The notes under the pieces are model-generated. The model made no database searches. It was given only the letters and a program-made list of their open reading frames with translations, and had not been told where the DNA came from. From Mixta sp031457955 (GTDB taxonomy: Bacteria > Pseudomonadota > Gammaproteobacteria > Enterobacterales > Enterobacteriaceae): a DNA stretch of 64,000 nt. A program made the position numbers and the translations under genes. This document shows positions 59,781 to 64,000 of this stretch, in pieces; the first letter of the stretch is position 1; each line of letters starts with the position of its first letter. The DNA lies in the NCBI RefSeq assembly GCF_031457955.1, contig NZ_JAVDXN010000001.1:930001-994000 (forward strand), in the 5' to 3' direction.

Positions 59781-60857
59781 TCAGCGCTCTACGGTAATAT
59801 CCAGCGGCGCGGCAGGCAGGCGTGGCTGTGAACGCTGCCAGCCTGAGCCATAACGGGTGTACTGAGCCGGTACAGGGATTTTCACGTTCAGATCGTCCGC
59901 CGCAGTACGCGCCCAGAACGGATCTTTCAGCATGTCGCGACCCACCAGAACGATATCCGCACGACCGTTTTGCAGGATTTCTTCTGCCTGACGACCGGTT
60001 TCGATCAGGCCAACCGCGCCGGTTTTAATGTCCAGCTCACGGCGCAGCAGCTCGGCCGCCGGCACCTGGTAGTTCGGATAGGTATTTACCTGCACCATGG
60101 CAATACCGCCGGTTGAACAGTCAATCAGGTCGATACCCTGTTCTTTCATCCATTTACCATATACCAGAAAATCTTCGGGGCGGTTGCCGCCTTCGGCGTA
60201 GTCGGTAGAAGAGATACGCAGGAACAGCGGGCCATCCCACTCGCTGCGCACCACATCGATCACTTCACGCACGATACGGTAGCGGTTTTCCTGGCTACCG
60301 CCGTACTCGTCGGTACGCTTGTTTGCGAGCGGAGACAGGAACTGGTTCAGCAGGTAGCCGTGGGCACAGTGAATTTCAATCACATCAAAACCGGCTTCAC
60401 GTGCGCGACGGGCGCCGTGACGGAATGCTTCAACGACTTCCTTAATTTGCTCAATGCTCATTGCCTGCGGCACGCGAGACTCCGACGTGAACGGAATGGC
60501 TGAAGGAGCGATGGACGGCAAATCAATACCCAGCTGGCGGCCTGCATGCCCAATCTGCGCGCCGGCTTTGGCGCCGAAGCGGTGGATAGCGTCAGTTACG
60601 CGCATCAGGCCTTCAATGTGGCTGTCAGCCCAAATACCGATGTCGCCCGGCCCAATTGGGCCGTTCGGCAGTACGGCTGCGGTTTCCAGCATAATCAGGC
60701 CAGCGCCGCCCAGGGCGCGCGAGCCGTAATGTACAACGTGAAAATCATTGATGTGCCCGTCGTCAGATGCAGAGTGCATGCACATCGGGGACATCGCGAT
60801 ACGGTTACGGAATTCAACACCATTAATAGTGATAGGTTCAAAAAGTAAAGCTGACAT
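59781..60857 (-). CDS. Old-yellow-enzyme NADH:flavin oxidoreductase (YqjM/NamA type)
   Basis: 358-aa FMN ene-reductase, TIM barrel. It has NRIAMSPMCMHSA with the redox-tuning Cys of the YqjM class, QIGHAGRQL, the His pair region EIHCAHGYLLNQFLSPLANK, RTDEYGGSQENRYRI and VGRDMLKDPFWA. Such enzymes reduce C=C bonds of alpha,beta-unsaturated carbonyls and quinones. The ATG 60855-60857 follows GGAGAAG; an upstream open extension has no homology. Divergent from HxlR gene 2, with the shared operator motif between. Confidence 0.92.
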   Translation of the reverse strand: MSALLFEPITINGVEFRNRIAMSPMCMHSASDDGHINDFHVVHYGSRALGGAGLIMLETAAVLPNGPIGPGDIGIWADSHIEGLMRVTDAIHRFGAKAGAQIGHAGRQLGIDLPSIAPSAIPFTSESRVPQAMSIEQIKEVVEAFRHGARRAREAGFDVIEIHCAHGYLLNQFLSPLANKRTDEYGGSQENRYRIVREVIDVVRSEWDGPLFLRISSTDYAEGGNRPEDFLVYGKWMKEQGIDLIDCSTGGIAMVQVNTYPNYQVPAAELLRRELDIKTGAVGLIETGRQAEEILQNGRADIVLVGRDMLKDPFWARTAADDLNVKIPVPAQYTRYGSGWQRSQPRLPAAPLDITVER

Positions 60858-60944
60858 TTCTTCTCCAGAAAGTGTTTCATATTTGACCCGCTCAAAGTAC
60901 CATATAGTTATATTTTGTTTATACGCTAAAAAAATGCACATACT

Positions 60945-60956
60945 TACCAAAAGGTA
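60945..60956. promoter_or_regulatory. Probable HxlR operator (copy 2)
   Basis: TACCAAAAGGTA, the exact reverse complement of the element at 56268-56279, lies 14 nt upstream of HxlR gene 2 and in the promoter region of the divergent OYE gene. Confidence 0.7.
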
Positions 60957-60970
60957 ACCTAGAGAAGAAA

Positions 60971-61375
60971 ATGAAAAAATTACGTAACTATGATTCGGCA
61001 CCCGGCTGTTCCATGGAGGCCGCGCTCCATATTATGGGAGGCAAGTGGAAGGGCGTGATCCTCTATCATTTGTTTAAAGATGGCACGCTCCGGTTCAGTG
61101 AGCTTCAGCGTTTTCTTACCAGCATTAATCAACGACTGCTGACCAAGCAGCTGCGCGAACTGGAAGAAGATGGCCTTATCGTGCGGGAGGTGTTTCCGGT
61201 TGTGCCGCCGCGGGTTGAATACTCGCTTAGCGAAGAGGGTCGTGAACTGAATAAACTGGTGCTGGATCTGAGCCTTTGGGGTCGGCAGTGGCTGGAAAGA
61301 CGTGGCCTGAAGACGGCAGTTGAGGAAGATCTGGATGAACTGAAAAAAGTGCTGGGCGATTCGCAGTCATTATAG
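60971..61375 (+). CDS. HxlR-family transcriptional regulator (2)
   Basis: 134-aa winged-helix regulator (SAPGCSMEAALHIMGGKWKG, then FSELQRFLTSINQRLLTKQL and VVPPRVEYSLSEEGREL). The N-terminal Cys (residue 12 or so) could sense electrophiles. Divergent from the OYE gene; the pair mirrors the HxlR/SDR pair at 55907-57095 and uses the same operator sequence, so cross-regulation is likely. A decayed integrase follows directly. Confidence 0.9.
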   Translation: MKKLRNYDSAPGCSMEAALHIMGGKWKGVILYHLFKDGTLRFSELQRFLTSINQRLLTKQLRELEEDGLIVREVFPVVPPRVEYSLSEEGRELNKLVLDLSLWGRQWLERRGLKTAVEEDLDELKKVLGDSQSL

Positions 61376-61388
61376 CCAGCACCTGTGA

Positions 61389-61763
61389 TGGCCAGCCTTT
61401 GAAGCCCTGAAAGCACAATGGGTGCTAACGGGCGAAACAGCCAAAAGCAGATAGAGTCTTCCATTACAGAGAGTACGAGCTGACTGAAAAGCAGCGCGGG
61501 CATTTCGTCTTTATGCCGTGTCAGCAAACGATGTACAAAAAACGCCCTATTCTCTGTCCAGCAAAGGCGCGCAATGGAACACAGCTGCAAAACGTGCTGG
61601 CATTCGGCGACGTAATCCGTACCATACGCGGCATACTTTCGCATGCTGGCCTTTGCCTGATGCTAATCCGTTATTTATCGAGCTGATGGAGCATAAAAAT
61701 GCGCATAGCGCATTGGCGCCGTCTGGCCTGGCAAGATACGCGGCGGCGGGGTTAACCGGCTGA
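61389..61763 (+). pseudogene. Decayed tyrosine-recombinase (phage integrase) remnant
   Basis: Pieces of a lambda-type integrase are readable in shifting frames: WPAFEALKAQWVLTGETAKS (frame 1, then TAG), VFHYREYELTE (next frame), and from 61518 AAKRAGIRRRNPYHTRHTFA plus CWPLPDANPLFIELMEHKNA, which is the C-terminal catalytic part with the Arg-rich HTRHTFA box. The catalytic Tyr end is lost. The gene is broken by at least one stop and one frameshift. It ends 64 bp before ttcA, the gene that the Rac prophage uses as attachment locus in E. coli. Confidence 0.8.
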
Positions 61764-61827
61764 GCGCCCGACCGGCGCGGTAAAAACGTTGCCCCTTAAA
61801 CGCCTCTTTTGGTTCCTGAGACAAAAA

Positions 61828-62763
61828 ATGCAAGAAAATCAATCAACAAACAAAAAAGAGCAGTACAACCTTAACAAACTGCAAAAACGTCTGCGTCGTA
61901 ACGTGGGCGAAGCCATTGCCGATTACAATATGATTGAAGAAGGCGATCGCATTATGGTTTGCCTGTCCGGCGGTAAGGATAGCTACACCATGCTGGAAAT
62001 CTTGCGCAACCTGCAGCAGAGCGCGCCGGTTAATTTCTCGCTGATTGCGGTTAACCTCGATCAGAAACAGCCTGGCTTCCCGGAACATGTGCTGCCGCAG
62101 TATCTGGAATCGATTGGCGTCGAGTATAAAATCGTTGAAGAAAATACATACGGCATCGTTAAAGAAAAAATCCCGGAAGGGAAAACCACCTGCTCGCTCT
62201 GTTCACGCCTGCGCCGCGGCATTTTGTACCGTACCGCCACGGAACTCGGCTGCACCAAGATCGCGCTGGGGCATCACCGCGACGATATCCTGCAAACGCT
62301 GTTTTTAAATATGTTCTACGGCGGAAAAATGAAAGGGATGCCGCCGAAGCTGATGAGCGATGACGGTAAGCATATCGTGATCCGCCCGCTGGCCTACTGC
62401 CGTGAAAAAGATATCGAACGCTTCGCCATTGCCCGCCAGTATCCGATTATCCCGTGCAACCTTTGCGGCTCGCAGCCTAATCTTCAGCGTCAGGTGATTG
62501 CTGATATGCTGCGCGACTGGGACAAACGCTATCCGGGCCGGATTGAAACCATGTTCAGCGCGATGCAAAACGTGGTGCCTTCGCATCTGGCGGATAAGGC
62601 GCTGTTTGATTTCAAAGCGATTCAACACGGTAGCGAAGTGGTGGACGGCGGCGATCTCGCCTTTGACCGCGAATCTCTACCGCTACAGCCGGTTGGCTGG
62701 CAGCCAGAAGAAGATGATGATGCGCCTGCGGGACAGCGCCTGGATATTCTTGAAATAAAATAG
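61828..62763 (+). CDS. ttcA: tRNA 2-thiocytidine biosynthesis protein TtcA
   Basis: 311 aa, the same as E. coli TtcA. It adds sulfur to C32 of certain tRNAs. PP-loop SGGKDSYTM for ATP, the CSLC pair for the iron-sulfur cluster with a third Cys in CNLCGSQPNL, and GHHRDDILQTLFLNMFYGGK. The ATG at 61828 gives the expected MQENQ start; the open frame upstream (from 61789) belongs to the former prophage junction. Confidence 0.96.
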   Translation: MQENQSTNKKEQYNLNKLQKRLRRNVGEAIADYNMIEEGDRIMVCLSGGKDSYTMLEILRNLQQSAPVNFSLIAVNLDQKQPGFPEHVLPQYLESIGVEYKIVEENTYGIVKEKIPEGKTTCSLCSRLRRGILYRTATELGCTKIALGHHRDDILQTLFLNMFYGGKMKGMPPKLMSDDGKHIVIRPLAYCREKDIERFAIARQYPIIPCNLCGSQPNLQRQVIADMLRDWDKRYPGRIETMFSAMQNVVPSHLADKALFDFKAIQHGSEVVDGGDLAFDRESLPLQPVGWQPEEDDDAPAGQRLDILEIK

Positions 62764-62810
62764 CCTGTTGGCGCCATAGCGGAAAACACCGGTATGGCGT
62801 CAGTCGGTGA

Positions 62811-62966
62811 CTATTTCATATGCGGCGGCGGATCGAGAATCGGCTCGGGATCCGGTAGCGGGTCCGGGATTGGCTGCGGCTGTGGGATAGGTTCAGGAAT
62901 GGGAACCGGATCGGTTGGAATCGGGTCGGAAGCGGAAATCTGATTGGTCATGCTCAACGTCGACAT
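62811..62966 (-). CDS. 51-aa proline-rich small protein
   Basis: ATG 62964-62966 follows GAGGAAG at good distance. The product starts MSTLSMTNQISASDPIPTDP and continues as alternating x-Pro pairs (VPIPEPIPQPQPIPDPLPDP, EPILDPPPHMK), with about 17 Pro and many acidic residues. It has no signal peptide or hydrophobic helix. Such a sequence would form an extended polyproline-type rod. It lies between ttcA and fnrS, where E. coli has dbpA. I know no function. The clean ribosome-binding site and biased composition support translation. Confidence 0.65.
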   Translation of the reverse strand: MSTLSMTNQISASDPIPTDPVPIPEPIPQPQPIPDPLPDPEPILDPPPHMK

Positions 62967-63031
62967 AGTTTCTTCCTCGGGTTACCTGGTTTATTAAGCT
63001 TAGAAGAAATTAGCCGGGGTGGCGAAGCGGC

Positions 63032-63058
63032 AAAAAAAAGGCCGGCTTGAAAGCCGGC
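63032..63058 (-). terminator. FnrS terminator
   Basis: GCCGGCTT and AAGCCGGC with a 2-nt loop followed by a run of eight T on the minus strand. Confidence 0.9.
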
Positions 63059-63153
63059 GTCGTACGAATCAATTGTGCTATGCAGTAATTCAAAAAAAGG
63101 AAGTAAGACAATATGGAGCGCAACGCCCATCGCTTGACGTTGCATTCACCTGC
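63032..63153 (-). ncRNA. fnrS: FnrS small regulatory RNA
   Basis: Read on the minus strand, the RNA starts GCAGGTGAATGCAACGTCAA, continues with CCATATTGTCTTACTTCC and GCATAGCACAATTGATTCG, and ends in the hairpin GCCGGCTT-TC-AAGCCGGC plus eight T. From start to last T it measures 122 nt, the length of E. coli FnrS, whose sequence I recognise almost throughout. FnrS is an Hfq-dependent RNA made anaerobically under FNR that represses aerobic-metabolism mRNAs such as sodB. The location beside zntB is also that of E. coli. Confidence 0.95.
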
Positions 63154-63188
63154 GAGAAAGAGTTTGCCCCAGCCCTACCCTGGGTTTA

Positions 63189-63202
63189 TTGACGTCGATC
63201 AG
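63189..63202 (-). promoter_or_regulatory. FNR box activating fnrS
   Basis: TTGACGTCGATCAG (plus strand) matches TTGAT-N4-ATCAA at eight of ten conserved positions. Its centre is 42.5 bp from the inferred fnrS 5' end at 63153, the class II activator position of FNR. Confidence 0.8.
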
Positions 63203-63238
63203 CTTTTTCCCGCTTTTCCGCTTGTCCGACTGCTTTTG

Positions 63239-64000
63239 CTATAACCACTTACGTTTGTGTAACCACAGGGCAACGCCCGCGACCAACAGCACTAACATCA
63301 AACAGAAAATCGCAAAGCCATAATGGTTTTCCGCGCCCGGAATGCCGCCAAGGTTCACGCCGAACAGGCCGGTAAGAAAAGTCGTAGGCAGGAAAATCAT
63401 CGCCAGCAGCGACATGGTATAGGTGCGTCGGTTCATCGCCTCCTGCATTATCGAGGCAATTTCATCCGCCAGCACCGCAGTACGCGCCACGCTGGCGGCG
63501 AGATCGTCCAGCCCGCGCCCGAGGCGATCGGCGATCTCCTGCATGCGACGGCGTTCGTCGTCATCCATCCAGCCCAGCTTTTCACTGGCCAGCCGCGCAT
63601 AGACATCACGCTGCGGCGTCATATAGCGGCGCATAACAATCAGTTGCTTACGCAGCAGCGCCAGCTCGCCGCGCGCCGGTACGCGCTGATCCATCAACGC
63701 CTCTTCCAGCTCAATAATTTTATCCTGCAGATCTTCGATAAATTCGCTGGTGTGATCGGTCAGCACATCACACAGCTCGACCAGCCAGCTGCCGCCATCA
63801 ACCGGCCCGTTGCCGTTTTGCAGCTCGACCAGCACCTCATCAATAGCATTAACCTTGCGGCGGCGGGTGGAAACAATCAGTTTATCGTTAATGAAAACCC
63901 GCACCGCCACCAGCTGTTCAGGCCGCGCGTCGCTGTTGCGGTTAACGCTGCGTAGCGTAATCATAAAGCCGTCGCCCAGGCGGTTAACGCGCGGACGCAG
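63239..64000 (-). CDS. zntB: Zinc transporter ZntB, 3' part
   Basis: CorA-family inner-membrane zinc transporter. The frame is open to the window edge, so the N-terminus is missing; about 253 residues are visible (E. coli ZntB has 327). It has a helical cytoplasmic stalk (QDKIIELEEALMDQRVPARG), then two C-terminal membrane helices with the GxN-type signature FGVNLGGIPGAENHYGFAIF between them, and a basic tail KRKWL. The fnrS gene follows downstream, as in E. coli. Confidence 0.93.
   Translation of the reverse strand: MRPRVNRLGDGFMITLRSVNRNSDARPEQLVAVRVFINDKLIVSTRRRKVNAIDEVLVELQNGNGPVDGGSWLVELCDVLTDHTSEFIEDLQDKIIELEEALMDQRVPARGELALLRKQLIVMRRYMTPQRDVYARLASEKLGWMDDDERRRMQEIADRLGRGLDDLAASVARTAVLADEIASIMQEAMNRRTYTMSLLAMIFLPTTFLTGLFGVNLGGIPGAENHYGFAIFCLMLVLLVAGVALWLHKRKWL

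Overview
The window is chromosomal DNA of an Enterobacterales bacterium, most likely Erwiniaceae (Pantoea/Mixta/Erwinia-like). Almost every core gene is closely similar to its Escherichia coli counterpart (rhaBAD, fnr, uspE, pntAB, ydgH, ydgI, rstAB, asr, hrpA, azoR, ydbH, ldhA, zinT, ttcA, zntB), but local gene order differs and blocks are gained or lost. Codon third positions are GC-rich and most genes carry good Shine-Dalgarno sites. I see no rRNA, tRNA, intact IS element or CRISPR array.

Layout. 1-219: end of a small Cys-rich protein. 458-1639: sotB efflux pump. 1756-10612: a complete L-rhamnose locus (rhaM, rhaD, rhaA, rhaB, divergent rhaS-rhaR, rhaT) with aldA, the aldehyde dehydrogenase for its L-lactaldehyde product, appended. 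10721-14719: a beta-glucoside PTS operon (EIIB, EIIC, GH1 hydrolase, LacI repressor) without EIIA. 14993-20753: a second member of the Cys-rich family, an orphan dipeptide-binding protein divergent from pepT, and a YbdL-like aminotransferase that has lost its PLP lysine, beside a LysR regulator. 20788-28559: chemoreceptor, carboxylesterase, hglS/ydcJ, an aromatic-acid MFS transporter (CTG start inferred) and a PcaQ-like regulator.

28623-36272: smrA, fnr, uspE, an uncharacterised two-gene cassette (possible toxin-immunity pair) between two near-identical terminators, then pntAB. 36786-45201: ydgH, ydgI, an unknown gene where E. coli has folM/ydgC, rstAB, an M32 carboxypeptidase, asr with an upstream RstA box, the 26-aa ydgU, and ydgD. 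45220-54654: hrpA, azoR, ydbH-ynbE-ydbL (envelope lipid transport), ldhA and a DUF333 lipoprotein. 55049-61375: zinT with a Zur box, then an accessory aldehyde/electrophile-detoxification block (HxlR/SDR, class 3-like ALDH, DUF1471 protein, OYE/HxlR) whose two HxlR genes share an identical operator motif. 61389-64000: decayed integrase beside ttcA (the Rac attachment locus of E. coli), a 51-aa proline-rich ORF, the FnrS small RNA with its FNR box, and the 3' part of zntB.

Several circuits are self-contained here: rhamnose regulators with their targets and CRP/RhaS sites; fnr with its autoregulatory box and FnrS; RstA with asr; and the two HxlR regulators with their divergent enzymes.
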